Shown: positions 10,717 to 23,655, counted from the first letter of the stretch. The stretch: 64,000 nt of DNA from Luscinia megarhynchos (GCA_034336665.1 CM067564.1:47601451-47665450), one strand, 5' to 3'. The notes: generated by a model from the sequence alone, not told the origin. Numbers and translations: made by a program.

Positions 10717-12597
10717 CTGGAAAGAAACAATAAAGAATTAGTAAATCGTATATAGAACACGGGGGAAAAGAAAAAAGGAAATGAACACATGAAGTCATTC
10801 TCCTAATGTGGTCTTCAGTCTAGATATGAATATTTTGATTCTTGTACCTGTTTAATGAAATACACTCTTCATACCAATAAAACTATAATCTGTTTGTTTA
10901 AGGGAGTTGATCCTATTAAAAAAAATCCCCCTTCTGAATATCCAATGAATAGGATATTTTATTAATATAGACATGGTGAATGATTCTGAGTTAATCTCCC
11001 TTTTCTTTCAGGACCTCAATAGTGTGCTTTTTCTTTTTTTGTTTGTTGGTTTGATTTTGAGACCTTAGTGAAGTCAGAACTTTTACTCTGGTTTTTTATC
11101 TCCCTCCTTGGGGGTTAATTTTGTTGTAATGAATACTGAGATTCTTACATTACTAAAGTACTCATTCTTACATAGGTCCACAAATCTGAGACATAGCAGA
11201 TGGAAGAACCAGGGTAATGAGAGAATTTGGCTCTCTGAAGGAAGGCCCAGCAGGAGAAATACTGAGGTGCTCTCCAGAGCACCCACACAAAGGACTGGAA
11301 AATTGATCTAATTTACCCCTTTTTCATTGGGACCATGCAAGGATGATCAACCCCTTATTCATTAGCCTGAGACTATTATTAATTATCAATAATAATATTA
11401 CTTATTTTTACAGTTGCTTTAATCCATGTTTCTATTTAATAAAATGACAGCACTAAAGTTCAGGAATTTAGATTTTGATATCTCCTCCCCGCGAATGGGC
11501 CTGGAAACTGGTCTGAATCACTGAAATCAGAGGCCTTTGCTGCTTGAAATGGGGAATAACATTTATCTAGCAGCAAGAGAAGACTTCATCCTTTTATAGA
11601 GCCTATGAAAAAACACTTAGTCCCTATTATGTACTCATCACAGTAAAATGAAAGTTGTCAAAGATAAAAGTCCTTTTTCTTTACTGTCTGTAGATGTTCC
11701 TGTAAGCTTTTAGTCTTTTTCCACATGAGCATTTATTCAGAGCAAGCAGCCCAAGAATATTTCCATTGACAGCCTGAAATCTTTATGAGGCACTGGATGG
11801 TCAAAATGCAACCCCAATTTATTCAGTGCTCATAACAAACACAAGCCGTGATTTTACCACAGGAAAAGGTGGTAAAGACTTCAGTGGCAGTTCATAGGCC
11901 AAAGCCCCACCTCTTAAATGTCCTAGACCTTTCTGACCCATTCACTATAATATTTAAATATATTTCTGTACATAATTTGTTAGATAATTCTGAAACATAA
12001 ATAAAGGGAAAAAATTTAACTCCAGACAAAACAAACAAACAACAGACAAAACAAAACCAAAACAAATAAAAAACTCTAATTCACTTCCTGGCTTTCTCAC
12101 AAAACTCTATTCTGACCTTGGGCAAACTGACAGAGACAGAAAAGAAATGTGACTGTCCAGTCCAACCTTCTGTTTACCACAGGTCATTGCTTCTGCCTGC
12201 TTTACCCCCAAACAACATTTGAATTGTAGCTTTGGGTGAGCTAAGGAGTTACCTAACCTCGTGATGAAAAGAGAATTGAAAAGCAGAAAAAAAAGAAGAT
12301 GGCAACAGTGTGATCCATTCTCCTTGCAGTCAAGACTTGTGGTTTACTTATGCTTTTAATTAATCTGACTTCCAGCAGGGAACCAGAGCTGCCTTTTTGT
12401 GGGCTCAGGTAGACCTTTCAGTATCTCAGTGATTTACAGGTAAGATGGGGCTGGTCACTGGGTTTTTTCACCATGTTTTAAGTTGTCCCTGTACACCACA
12501 GCCTCTATAGCGAAATTTAGCTCTCACTCCCCATATACTTCATGACTTGCACAATAGCTTACACAGGACTTGTCTTTGATGCAGAATGATTTATATG
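10717..12597. other. Intergenic, AT-rich
   Basis: No gene recognised. A CAAA-rich stretch lies at about 12025-12070. An exon-like minus pattern near 11130-11170 was considered, but its phase does not fit the neighbouring candidate exon. Confidence 0.5.
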
Positions 12598-12642
12598 TGA
12601 CTGATTGATTGATTGATTGTTTGATTGTCTGACTGACTGATG
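12598..12642. repeat. (GATT)n/(GACT)n microsatellite
   Basis: Perfect and near-perfect GATT units pass into GACT units across about 45 bases. Simple tetranucleotide repeat, likely length-polymorphic. Confidence 0.9.
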
Positions 12643-12699
12643 TGTAGCATCTAAGTTACGACACTGAGAAAACACGTTAAAAAAATCAAGCAATAAATC

Positions 12700-12960
12700 C
12701 CAAAAATCAGTGTCTGCAGTTTTCTGCAGATGCCCAGAGCTCGTTGTTTGCCATAGAACAGAACAGCTCGCTCTGCAGTGAGGGCACCGTACACCGAACT
12801 GTCGGCAGAGGGCAATGGCAGCTCGCAGCTCGCAGCGGCTCCCGGACCCGCGCCAGGCGGTGCTGCCAGCCTTGTTTTATAATGGGCTGAGCCCCGGGAA
12901 TGAGCCCCGGGTTTATTCCCAGCAGCACGTGTGAGAAAGTACCGCGGGAGCCCCGCAAGT
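12700..12960 (-). promoter_or_regulatory. Small GC islet with TATA box, minus orientation
   Basis: A CpG-richer islet in AT-rich surroundings. On the minus strand it contains TTATAAAAC (complement of 12874-12882), upstream GC boxes, a duplicated CCCGGGGCTCA (12888-12898 and 12901-12911) and a CACGTG E-box near 12925. A start site would be expected at about 12845-12850, transcribing leftward toward the candidate exons at 7.2-10.7 kb. The protein-like frame over it (12707-12958) is probably incidental. Confidence 0.35.
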
Positions 12961-13479
12961 CAGGGGTCTCAGCTTTCTTCTCCCACTTTTCCTCACTGCT
13001 TCCTCACTGATTACATTGGAGGAGCAGTTGCAATCTGATTCAAGACAACCAACTCGGTAAAAAATTCCAGGGGGATCTTTGGAAGCAAGAGGACACCCTA
13101 GTCTGCTTTCAGGAACACATCTGCGAGCAATACATCTGTGTCTGGTCAGCTGGACCGCTCAGCTGAGCACAGTTTGGGAAAGACTGTCTTGTTCTGGCTT
13201 TCCTGAGGAGTCTTAACTTTAGATCCAAATGGGTCTGTGTAAATTGGTAAGAGGTTCTGGATGGAACAAGTGATTCAGAAAGACCTTCCAAGGAGGCTGT
13301 GTCAGCAAGCCAGGGTAGAAGAGATGAGTGAAGTGAGACAATCATGCCTTCATGCCTCAGGCTTTCAGGAACAGGATCCAGAGGATGGGCTTCCCAGCCA
13401 GAGCTCAGCCAGCAAAATCTCAGTGCTGCCTCTTCCACCCACCTTAACAGGTGAACTAAGTGGCACCATCTCTTCTCTC

Positions 13480-13515
13480 CGTGACTCAGTTTCCCCAGCT
13501 GTAAAGGAAGTTCTA
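13480..13515 (+). mobile_element. MIR-like SINE core fragment
   Basis: GTGACTCAGTTTCCCCAGCT followed by GTAAAGG matches the MIR core (cctcagtttcctcatctgtaaaatgg). Short and diverged. It sits inside an unbroken 140-codon minus-strand frame (13109-13531) that I regard as non-coding. Confidence 0.4.
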
Positions 13516-13559
13516 AAGTTCTGCGTGACACACTAAAAGCAGTGAATGATAAGAATTAA

Positions 13560-16500
13560 TCAACTGTGCTACTCACAGCTTGTTGATGAACTAATGTTCT
13601 TGTCACTGCTGGTCCAGAGTCTGCTGGGCAGAGAAAAAACTGCTGAAGGTGTTAGTCTAGATGGACTGTAAATGCCAAGGCACAGCAGGAGCTGTTGAAA
13701 AATAAAAATATTCTCTCAAGTCTTTTCCCAGCAGGAACAATATTCCAATTTTAATGCAGATATCCTACCAAGTCATTCCATCCCTCAGGCCAGGTGAACA
13801 CTCTGCAAGAGTCTGTGAAGGTAATCATTACACTGTTGCAAATATGAACGAATACAAATGCCAGGTGTCTCTATCTGAGCCTCAGTTTTACTCCTGGCTT
13901 CATGAAAAGTAAGAGAGCATGACCACCTATCATGATACTTTTAGTAACTGGAATTTCCAGGAACACTGGTTATCAGCCAGATTCCCATAATGTAGAAGGA
14001 TGGGGAGCACATTCACTGTTTGAAGCCACCACAGTGAGGGAAATCTACAACTTCAAACACCAAAAGAGCCAGTACAGTGGGCTGTGCTGGAGCAGCAGAG
14101 GAATTCAAACAAACATCATTGAACTACCAGCTCTGGAATGCAGTGAACCCAGCCAGGTCAACAAGAACACCGATAAGGGGCAAGAGGGGTCCAGCCCAGG
14201 CCAAACCTGCAGGAGCCCATGGCAATGAGGTACAGGTTATGCCAGCCCTGTGCCCAGCAGCTTCTGGACAACTCTCACCAGTGGGCTGAGTGGAAGATGT
14301 AATTTAACTGCTTTGCCAGTTTTCACTACAAAGGCTCCACTCAGACCAGTCAGACGTGATTCAACACCTTTTCCACCAGACAGCCTCAGCCCTGCTGCGC
14401 AGGTGTGCTCCCACAGAGCCACCACAGGGGTGACCTGTACTCTTGGATTTGTTTTCCTCCCTGCCTTTAGAGCTTTCCCTGACTGGGAAAAGCTGGTTCA
14501 GGCAGGAGCCGTTTCAGCCATCTGTAGCCACAGATATTGAGCCACCACCAGTAATATCCCTAAAAGCAAACAACTGAAATTTTGGAACAAAAAGCAAATG
14601 TTACCTCAGAGTGATAAGCAGCAGTAACAACAGACCTGGCAAGTCAGTATTTTAAGCCAAAAATGTGCTAAATAAATACTTTTGCAGCCTGTTGTGAATC
14701 TTTCCTCCAACAAAGTTAAAGTGTTGGTTTTAGGAATAAACGTACAGAGCACCAGTTTTAAGCAAAGGGGTTTTTTCTTCTTAATTACAAACAAAATTTG
14801 AAAGGTTTAAATGAAAGTTTATGCAAATATTTCCATATTAAAAAAATAAAAAACAAACAAACAAAAAAAACCCAAAAAAAAAACCCACCAAACCAAAACT
14901 CTTTCATGTGGACAGAGAGTTCCTGTTAAGGCAGTGCATGGTTGCATGGAGGATACAAAAATAGCTGGTAATATAAGTGTATAAGGGATGCCATTAAGAA
15001 ATCAGGTGCTAATGACACTGCTCGGGACTGAATCACAACTGCCCATGGCTATTCCATGACAGCTCTTCCAGGAGGTGTCTCCAGCAGCCATGAGTCAGAT
15101 TCCTGCCTCTGCAGGAAACTCCCTGTAGAGGAGCTGCCAAGTATATCCTTAAAGGCAAAGGAACTAGGATCTTCTCAGGCTTTAGCACTTCCAACTGCAA
15201 GAACAGGTCACAGAGGCAGCTTGGAGTGAGTGTGGATAACAGCAGTCTGAGAAGTCTCTGTGCACTGGCATGAGCAGGAACCAGCAGCACTGTGAAGGTA
15301 CAACAGATGGCTGTGGGCCAGGTGTGTTCCTGTTGGTCCTTGAATTGATGTTGGCTCTGACACTCTTGTGATCTTGAACACAGGCCTAGAGGACAGACTC
15401 TTCACTGCCTGAATTAAAATCTTGCCCTCAGTTACCCTAGGCAAGGTTAATGACTATAATTTATTAAAATGTCTATAATGACTTGTTAAATGATGTTGAA
15501 AATGGTAGTTCCATGTAAACAAGTTACAAAGTGTCCTGACAAACAAAATATTTGCCCTGTACTTGCTTTCAAATGGAACACAGCTGTTAAAAGTAATCCA
15601 TTTGTCACTTCTGGGGGGCCAAGAGCAATGTATTAACTATATACATTTGCATCTACCATACACATCCAGGTGCCCTATACTGTTCTGTTGGTACCTCAAA
15701 TGCAACTGTGTGATGGTTTCCTTCCCATCATCTGCATTCCATGGACTTGACAAGAACAGCACCTACAGTGGAGTCTGCATGGAAAGCACCAAGTAAACCC
15801 ATTGTGAGCCACCTGTCTCACTGCTGAGTCCCTCTAGCAATGTGCTCCCCGTGAAGCACCACCCTTCCTTGTGAGAACCAGGGAAGAATCCATAGGCAGT
15901 ACCTCCCAAGATGCAGAGCTGGCAAGAGAGGAAGGGATTAATGCACAGCTGACCTCACCTCTTCTATCTGTGCTGATATTATCTTTCATAACTGTTGAAG
16001 AAAAACTTGGTATTACAGACTGGCAATGTTTCTTTGGTATTTAACATTTGCAAGGGACCCTGCATGGCTGGAACTCAAAAAAGCCTCCAACGTTCAAATT
16101 ATTTTCTCCTGTTCCCAGGGTCATTCTCTCTCACTACCCTGTTGCAAATCTCTTGATATCCTGTTTGAAGCTCAGGTCGCCAGCCAAAAATGATATCCAA
16201 GCCCAGAGCTAATTGTCTAAGCTCCTTCTATAGTTATAAAGAGGAAGAAAAGCTTCAAAAGATCAAAACACCCGAAATGCTGGGAGCTACAAAGCTGCCT
16301 ACCCACAGCTCAGCTAGGGAACAGATGCCTCAGAGCACCTGACCTTCATCAGGAAACTACTCAGGAGCTGGAGCCTGACATGTTGTCCTGAGCATATGAA
16401 TATTTTCAAGAGTAGAACAGGAAGACTGTTGAAATCCAGATAAGTTTTTAGGATTTTTTTCATGTTATTTGCATTTGTATGTAGTGACTTCACCTTATTT

Positions 16501-19500
16501 AAGGGCCTGAGTATTGCTTTTATCTTGATATAAGGCTTATTTGGTTACTTGTTTTCTTCCTGATTTGGAAAGGCCTCTCCCATTCCAGTTTGAGAGATGC
16601 ACATGGTAGCAGTGTCCTGACCAGAGCACACCTGTTAGTGCAAGATCTGGTACTGGTTGTCCCACTGCCTCTTCCATCTGTCTCTTTGCACAGCATCAAG
16701 GAGGAAAAGGGACAAAAACCCAGCAGTAACAAATGTACTTTCATTCCTCACTTTCATGGGTGAGATTTCCTTTTTACAGAGATCTCTCAAATTATTTACT
16801 ATTGGAGCCTGATATTTTTAATGATACCTTCTTCCACCAAAAGAACAAGTTATTCTGTAAAAAAGCCAGTTCTTTGCCTCTGCCAGCTGCATGCAAGTAC
16901 AAAATTACAAAGCACTCACTTAGATGAAGTGAATACTTCATTAAACAATTAAGCAATAAGGCAGAACAAAGGCTGTGGTTTCCAGGCCCTTGTACTGTAA
17001 TTGTATCCTGGAGCATTAGGAGAACCAGTGCTCAAACATAGGGTTGCAATTTAGGTTAGGATTATCCTCTAATAGCCTTGTCCTGTGGGATTAGGGGCTT
17101 GCCACGATGGGGAATTATTTTATCTATCAATGGCAATGTAAAGTACATGATTTGTCCCTGAAGATCTGGAAGTGAGGATTTCCATCCCTCTTTCTTACTT
17201 TCATCATCTTGTTGTAGTGCCTTGAGTAGAAGCTTTTATCTCTGCTTTCACTTTCTGAACCATGAAGGGTATCCCTTCCATCCAGTTTTTATGGAGGTAG
17301 AGTCACAGAACCCAAGTTCACAAGTAAATATCCCTGAGTATCCACAAACACACTGTGAACACTCTGAGCTTGAGGGACTCTGAGGATGGAAAATGTGTGA
17401 GCCACTCTGTTGGACAAGGTTAAGTTTGTGCTGAAGTTTTGTGTTCACCTCACACAGCACATGTAGCCACTGGACTTCCACGGAAACTGAGGCTCCTGAA
17501 GAGATAAGGTAGAAGTGGGTTTCGATGGCTGATAAGCAAAGACTGTTTGGATTGCAGATGAAATTTAAATGTCTAAAGTCCATCTACATTCTGCTACAGA
17601 AGTCTAAACCCCTTTCCTGATCTAGTAAAGGCCTGATTCAGCTCCTAATGAAATTACTGGGATTTGTTCCACTGACTTGAAGTTGACCCTGCACAGAGCC
17701 CCCAGCCACACCAGAATTCCTTTCCAGAATATCCTGAATGATAATGGCAAGTCCTTCCCTCAAACATGATCTACAGGGAACTCCTCCATCCTGCTCTCCT
17801 CCTCCACAAACCATTCAGTCCTGCTGAAACAGAGAATACAGCTCAAATGCAAAATACAGCTTGCTGTATCACAGAACACCCTGTCCTTGGGAACTGGAAT
17901 TAAGATCATCCAGGCACATATCATGGGCCAATGGAATACCATTAGAAAAATTAACTTTCAGTTCTAAGAGAAATCAAACCAGAAATTTTTAAAAATATTG
18001 AAAAATAAAAGCAAAGGGTAAATAAGAGAAATAGAAAAAAGCACAAACTATAAAACCCCACAGCAATTTAAAAAGACAGGTATATTTCCAAGTATATGCA
18101 TTTTATGCTTTCTTGGAATAAATAATTTTCTATATTTCTTTGATTCTAGTTGCACTTCTCTCCTTTGGAAATAATAAGATTAATATTTAATTTAATTCAG
18201 TGACATATGTCTCCATTCCCCACAGAAAAATAAGTTGCATTAATTTCAAATTCACTGACACTGGAAAATAATCAGCTGTTTATACTCATTGGGACATATG
18301 GGAGAACAAACATATCATTAAATGTCAGAAAACATATGTTTTAAACAGCAGAAGCCAAGGAACAGCTATGAAAATCAGGCCACTTAACCAGATACTGCAA
18401 CACCAGTAGAAAGCTGTCCCACCCCCCTCTAAACAAAACATAGGAAAAGGGAAGTATTTGCTCTCAGAGTAGGATCTGCTGAAGAAAAAGATGAAAGATT
18501 AGATCTAGTAGAGGATTTAGAAGCCAAAACTAGAATTCAAATGAAAGTGAGATAGTAATTACCAAAAATACACTCCAGTTCCTCTTTCTCTCCCCCCAGG
18601 TGAACTGCAGTCAAAGCCTGAAGGCAGCACAACTCATTAGGGAACTTCCTCTACCTCTGCAGCCTTGTCCTCATACCTGCAAATCTTGTCTCACCAGTGA
18701 GGTGCATTAACACCAGAAGTAAGGAGAGGAGAGAAATTAGGTCTGACTTCCTAGACAAGTCTCTAGTATGCCTGTGAGATCAGGCAAGGAAGAGGGAGGT
18801 ACATGGCTTCATGGAGAGAGAAATTCAGAGGCAATAGCGAGAGTTCTGGGGAACAAGAGCAGGTCCCGAGCATGGGTGGGTGGGGGTGCTGCTGGAGGAG
18901 GTAGAAGGAACTGGGGACAGAGCTGGCCTCTGCAGTGCAGAGAGGAGAGAAGGTACTGAAGAGGGAAGGAACAGTAGGGAATCTGCATATCCAGAGGGCA
19001 GAAGGAAGACTGTGAAGGTTGGCTGGAGAGATGTTAATAAATACAGCTCACAGTGCCTCCAGCTCTGCTTCTGTACAAGCAAAGAACCACAGCCGCCTCA
19101 GGGCCATTTCTCAATTAATTTATAACCTAACCTGGAAATTAGATATTCTTCTGACTTAATCACAAACAGGGCTAAACACTAAAGGCGTTCCTAAAGAGTA
19201 GCAAATAAATACTTGACTCTCCACAGATCCTATCTCGACTGTTTTTCACAGCAAGTGATGGTATCTCAAGTGCTGGTCTAGGAAATGCCCATCTAGTAGA
19301 CTCTGTTGTCTCTGAACCACCAGACTGTTCAAACTCACCTCTCACTCTCCACACATGTACCCTGATCACCCAGGGGAGGGATGGAAGTTGCTTTCTGCAA
19401 CTCAAAGATATTCCTGTCCCTACAACAGTGGATCTGGTTTCAGATCTGTCTCCCTCAACCTAAAGTTTTTGTCCCACAGCAGTCAGTCCAAACAAAATGC

Positions 19501-19543
19501 AAAAACATCTGGGTAGAAAAAGATATGAGCACCTCCCAAAAAT
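13560..19543. other. Intergenic, no firm gene; several mini exon-like patterns
   Basis: No repeat besides an A-rich run at about 14843-14900. On the minus strand, short pieces with acceptor and donor look-alikes occur at 14605-14635, 15959-15991, 16632-16683, 16828-16854, 17449-17495 and 19339-19394. Their phases do not link into one reading frame, so I do not call a gene here. If transcribed, a non-coding antisense RNA is more likely. Confidence 0.35.
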
Positions 19544-20245
19544 AATCACTGAATCATAGAACAGCCCAGGCTGGAAGTGACCTCAAAACATCATCAAGTC
19601 CAGTCTTTCATGGAGCCTTGATGAGATTATGTAGCACCTGTCCAGTCACATCTTGAAAAGCTCCAGCTCTACCTGGTTCCTTGGGGAGTTTGTTCCAGTG
19701 AGTGACTGTTCTCACCATAAGAAATGTTTTTCATATAAAGATGATACCTCTCCTCGAGCAATTTGTACTCATTGCCATTTGCCTTCTCCATGTGGCTCCT
19801 TGAGAAGAGAGAACCTCCATTCTCTTTGTAATAACCCTTTAAGTGCTGGAATACTCTGATAAGGTTTCCCCAAAGTCTTCTCCAGGCAGAAAGGACCTAA
19901 CTGGTTCTGTCTTTCTTCACAGGGCAGGCTCTCCAGCCTTTTGATCATCTTTGTAGCCCTTCTTTGGACCCCCTCCAATCTGACTGTGTTTTGAATTGCA
20001 CAGACCAGGACCAAACACATGATGCTCCAGGTGTGGCCTGGCCTCTAATGGGTTCTTGGCTTATGTTGTCCCAGGTGCAGGACCTTGCCTCTTGTCTTGT
20101 TAAATAAACAGTTCTTGCTAGTCCACTCTTCCAGCCTTCCCAAGTCTCTGCAAGACTGCTGTCACTTCTCACGTCCACCTCACCACCCAGTTTAGTCTCA
20201 TCAGCAAACTTGGGGAGGGAGTTTTCAATCTTGTCTTGTTGGTTT
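19544..20245 (-). mobile_element. CR1 LINE fragment (~700 bp)
   Basis: Starts with the tail complement AATCATAGAACAGCCCAGGC and runs through blocks typical of CR1, including CTTCTTTGGACCCCCTCCAA and TCATCAGCAAACTTGGGGAG. On the minus strand a relic of the pol C-terminus is readable (GVQRRATKMIKRLESLP). It is 5'-truncated and frame-broken. Confidence 0.92.
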
Positions 20246-21381
20246 TAAGCTGTTTCACTACACAAACCTGCCTGACCACAAAACAAAAGCCACAGAGTTG
20301 GCAGGAGGGAGGCAGCAGTGACATCTGGGCTGGGATATTTGACTATTACTGAGTCACAGGCAAAGCCCCAAGTTTTGGTTACTGTAAGTTTATCTCATTG
20401 CTTGGAAATGCATTCTGCCAGCTGGGCACTGAAAAGCAAGGAGTGCTGTGACACTTCCTTTGGCTCTGGCTGTAAATGCCCTGCCAAAAAACCAGAAGTG
20501 GTCAATCGTGGGGAAAAGTTGTATGAATCAGTCCCAGAGCACGTTTCATGTGGGATTACTGATTGTAAACAATAATAGTAACCTGCTGTTGGCACAGTAC
20601 TTTGTACAACAAGCCATGCTCTTGTCTGCAGGTTTCCTATGACCACTCTTATACAAATAACAAGTCATGATAATACTATATTTATCACAACACTAAGTCA
20701 ACCATAATGACTGTAAATGCAACCTGACCTTCACTTTGGCTAAACCCTGTTTCTTTCATGGTTATCTCACATCTCAGTACATATTTATTTCCCTATTTTG
20801 TCTATCTGTTGCCTGTTCTTTTACTTTACATACACTGCCTCACACAAGGGGATTTCTAAGCCTACTGAAATTCAGGTAAATAAGATAGCTTCCCATCAGT
20901 CTATGCTTTCTTTCTGACTGCTCAGTTCTACCAATTCTTATCAAATCCAGGACTCATACAGAGAAAAAGACAGACCTTAAATGAAAACTGTTTGTGAAAA
21001 AAGTCCAAAACTGGTGAATAAGATCCTCTTTGATCACAGTTGCTTAGTTCAGTGTGTCTACTCTCAGCTATTTGCAGTAGCAAATACAATAAGCACATTC
21101 TGTGAGAAGAAAAATGAATTTTGGCCTGTAACACAAGGTAAAGGAGTCGGATTGGCAAGAGGAGTTTTTTAAACATGGGCTTGTTCTCATGGCTTGTTTT
21201 GGGTAGCATTACCAGTGTACTGACACTGACAGCTGGATGTGTCACCCTCCACTGATGCAGGAGGATGATAGAAGAAATTAGAAATGCACATAAAATACTG
21301 TTTTGCTACATTAAGTAGCAACCAGAAATGTCAGTATCACATGTTAATTAATGATTAATGCTGGAGGAAGGAGATGCATAC
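20246..21381. other. Intergenic, nothing firm
   Basis: No repeat recognised. A minus frame at 20928-21245 contains a hydrophobic, signal-peptide-like start (MCLLYLLLQIAES, from about 21110) behind an acceptor-like TTCTTCTCACAG, but its donor is weak and its phase does not match 21382-21570. Confidence 0.35.
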
Positions 21382-21570
21382 CTGACATATTTTTAAACTG
21401 GTATAACGAGTTTTCACCGAGCAGAGGAGGGAAGTTCTCTATAATACACAGTAATGGGCTGTGTACTTGGAACTGTGCTCCATAAATTTCCCCACCTTCA
21501 GGACAGAATGTGTCAACACACAGTTGGTCTCCTTGAATAAACTCTGTGCCAGGATTAGTTATCAGTAATG
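21382..21570 (-). CDS. Best candidate exon of an unnamed minus-strand gene
   Basis: 189 bases bounded on the minus strand by a strong acceptor (CCTTTCCTTGTTCTTCAG) and donor (TGTCAG|GTATGC). Only one frame is open: 62 full codons with one or two spare bases at the ends (phase 1 on both sides, typical of shuffled domain exons). It has no internal ATG until near its end, so simple ORF scans miss it. Readable pieces are LLITNPGTEFIQGDQLCVDT, then CPEGGEIYGAQF, and IIENFPPLLGENSLYQF. I recognise no family. A 62-codon open frame between good sites is suggestive, but one chance case in a region this size is not improbable. Confidence 0.35.
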
Positions 21571-22980
21571 CTGAAGAACAAGGAAAGGGGGGAAAACATA
21601 CAAATGATGATCAAAAGGACAAAAAAACTCTTGGACTCACCTGGGGTAGAAAAACATTGACAGGGCACATTTTTAATGTGAGACTACACCTGATATTACA
21701 AGGTGATGAGAGCAAATCAAGAAATAAAGAAAATGACAGCATGGATCTGATAAAGCCCTGGAACTATAATCTTCCTCAGAATGATGTCCTACTTAGTAAG
21801 GAGAACTTTAGCTCAGGCAGTTTGAATTAGCATATAATACACTGTAAAAATAATACATTGAAGTTATCCACCTTGATGAATCTCAGAACACTCTCCCTCT
21901 GTGTATTGATGGTCCCACACTGGAAATCTGTAAATACATACTTGCCTTTAAGTATATTTTTGAATTAAATGTTCCCAGAACAGAGATGCTCTCTTAGCTG
22001 AGGTGTCCATGCTAAATGCAATAGACACCACTCCCACTTTTCTCCTTGATGAAATAAGGAGCCTTCCTCTCCTGTGCTGTTGTGTAACAGTTGTTACACA
22101 GGACAGGCATATGATCCTGTAACAGGTTGTTGCCAGAGCCAAGAATAAAAGAGAAAGATGGGATTCACTTAGCCTAACATCAGCAAGCTCTAAACTGGGC
22201 CCACAGTTAAGAGAGACACACAGGACCACTAAAACCCCTAGAGACAGGTCTCCTCACAATGTGATTTATCCAGCCTCTCTTAAGCTGATGGAAAGTCTCT
22301 CTCTCTCAGCTGTAGAATGACCAAACAGTTTAGACTAGGCACCAGCTTTAACATAACCAAAAATTACATAACTGGAGTCTTTATCATTTGCTTTCCTCCT
22401 GGACACTGCTCCTGTAGCTTTGGACAACTTGAAAAAAACACTTAAAGACTGGGAATGGTCTTACCTTGTCAACCCTCACTGACCTACATTGTACAGCTCC
22501 CCCTTCCCTGTTCTGTTACACCATATTTTTGGGTAGGGAGACATCTTTTTGAAACATTTCCATCTTCCACACTTTGAGGTACTTCTTGCATTAGGAATAT
22601 TTCAGCCACCACAGCATGGGTGAAAAAATAAAGATTTCTGGGAGCAGCTTGAAATTTTTACTGTGTAGTATAAGTCAAACTGATAATTTGCTGGCTGTCA
22701 TGGCCTTGCACAATGAAGAAGGGAGAGGACACAATCACTTGATAAATACCTGTGACTGTGACAATCTATTAGTAATAAATAAGAGTACAAATAGGCAATA
22801 TTTGTTATTGAGCTCTTAAGTATATGGGTGGCACAGCTTAACAAGGCATGTAAACCTTTTCCCCACTAAGGAAGCAGACTTGGGCAGTTGTGACAGTGAT
22901 TTTCTCTTTTACCTTCACCATTTCTCAGTTTAGTGGAGGGACAAGCCCATCAGACACCAGATCCAACACAGTTTATGCCT
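21571..22980. other. Intergenic, nothing firm
   Basis: No repeat recognised. A 48-base phase-0 exon-like piece lies on the minus strand next to a perfect donor (AAG|GTAAGA) near 22465. A 93-codon minus frame at 21948-22229 shows no known domain. Confidence 0.35.
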
Positions 22981-23165
22981 CACAGAATCATAGAGCCGTA
23001 GAATGGTTTGGGTTGGAAGGAACCCTTGAGGGAAGCCATTTTCAACCCCTGCCACAGGCAGGGACACCTTCAACTAGACCAGATTGCTCAGAACCCCATC
23101 CAGCCTGGCCTTGAACACTTCCAGGGATGGGGCATCCACAGCTTCCCTGGGCATGATCGGGGCAG
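22981..23165 (-). mobile_element. CR1 LINE 3' fragment, copy A
   Basis: Contains GAATGGTTTGGGTTGGAAGG (complement of the CR1 tail), then the blocks ATTGCTCAGAACCCCATCCA and CCAGGGATGGGGCATCCACA. Ends near 23165. Confidence 0.93.
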
Positions 23166-23274
23166 GTTTCACCTCAGGTTTTGCCTCTGCGAGGCAGCCA
23201 AAGGTGTCATTGTCCCCTCTCTGCCCTCACAGGGTGGCTGTGGACACCCATGTCCCCCACACAGTGGAGAGAGA

Positions 23275-23655
23275 CAGAATCACAGAACTGGTCAGGTCAG
23301 AAGGACCACAGTGGTGAAGCACAGGGTTGTGTCCAGACAGTTTTGGAGTATCTCCAGTGAGGGAGACCCCATACACTCTCTGAACAACCTGTTCCAGTGC
23401 TTGGTCACTGCCCACGACAGAAATTCTTCCTCATGTTCAGGTGGAACTTCCTGGGCATCAGTTTCTGCCCTTCGCCTCTTGTCCTGCTGAGTGGCATCAC
23501 TGAGCAGAGCCTGACCCATCCTCTGACACCCGCCCTTTAGATATTGATTATTGACGAGGTCCCATCTCAGTCACCTCTTCCCGAGGCTGATCAGGCCCAT
23601 CTCCCTCACAAGTGAGATTCTCCAGACCCTTGACGAACTTCGTAACTCCAACACA
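23275..23655 (-). mobile_element. CR1 LINE 3' fragment, copy B
   Basis: Starts AGAATCACAGAACTGGTCAG and runs through the CR1 blocks AACAACCTGTTCCAGTGC, TCTTGTCCTGCTGAGTGG and GAGGCTGATCAGGCCCATCT to AAGTGAGATTCTCCAGACCC. It belongs to a different CR1 subtype from copy A, 110 bp away, and abuts the PROSER2 CpG island. Confidence 0.88.

Noticed and set aside
17449..17495. Possible MIR fragment (GGAAACTGAGGCTCCTGAAG) overlapping an exon-like piece
   Set aside because: Match to the MIR core is too short to call, and the exon-like frame does not join any neighbour.
21382..21570. Resemblance of the NPGTEFIQGDQL segment to RCK or cyclic-nucleotide-binding domains
   Set aside because: Only a few residues agree and the rest of the piece does not follow either fold; no family call is justified.
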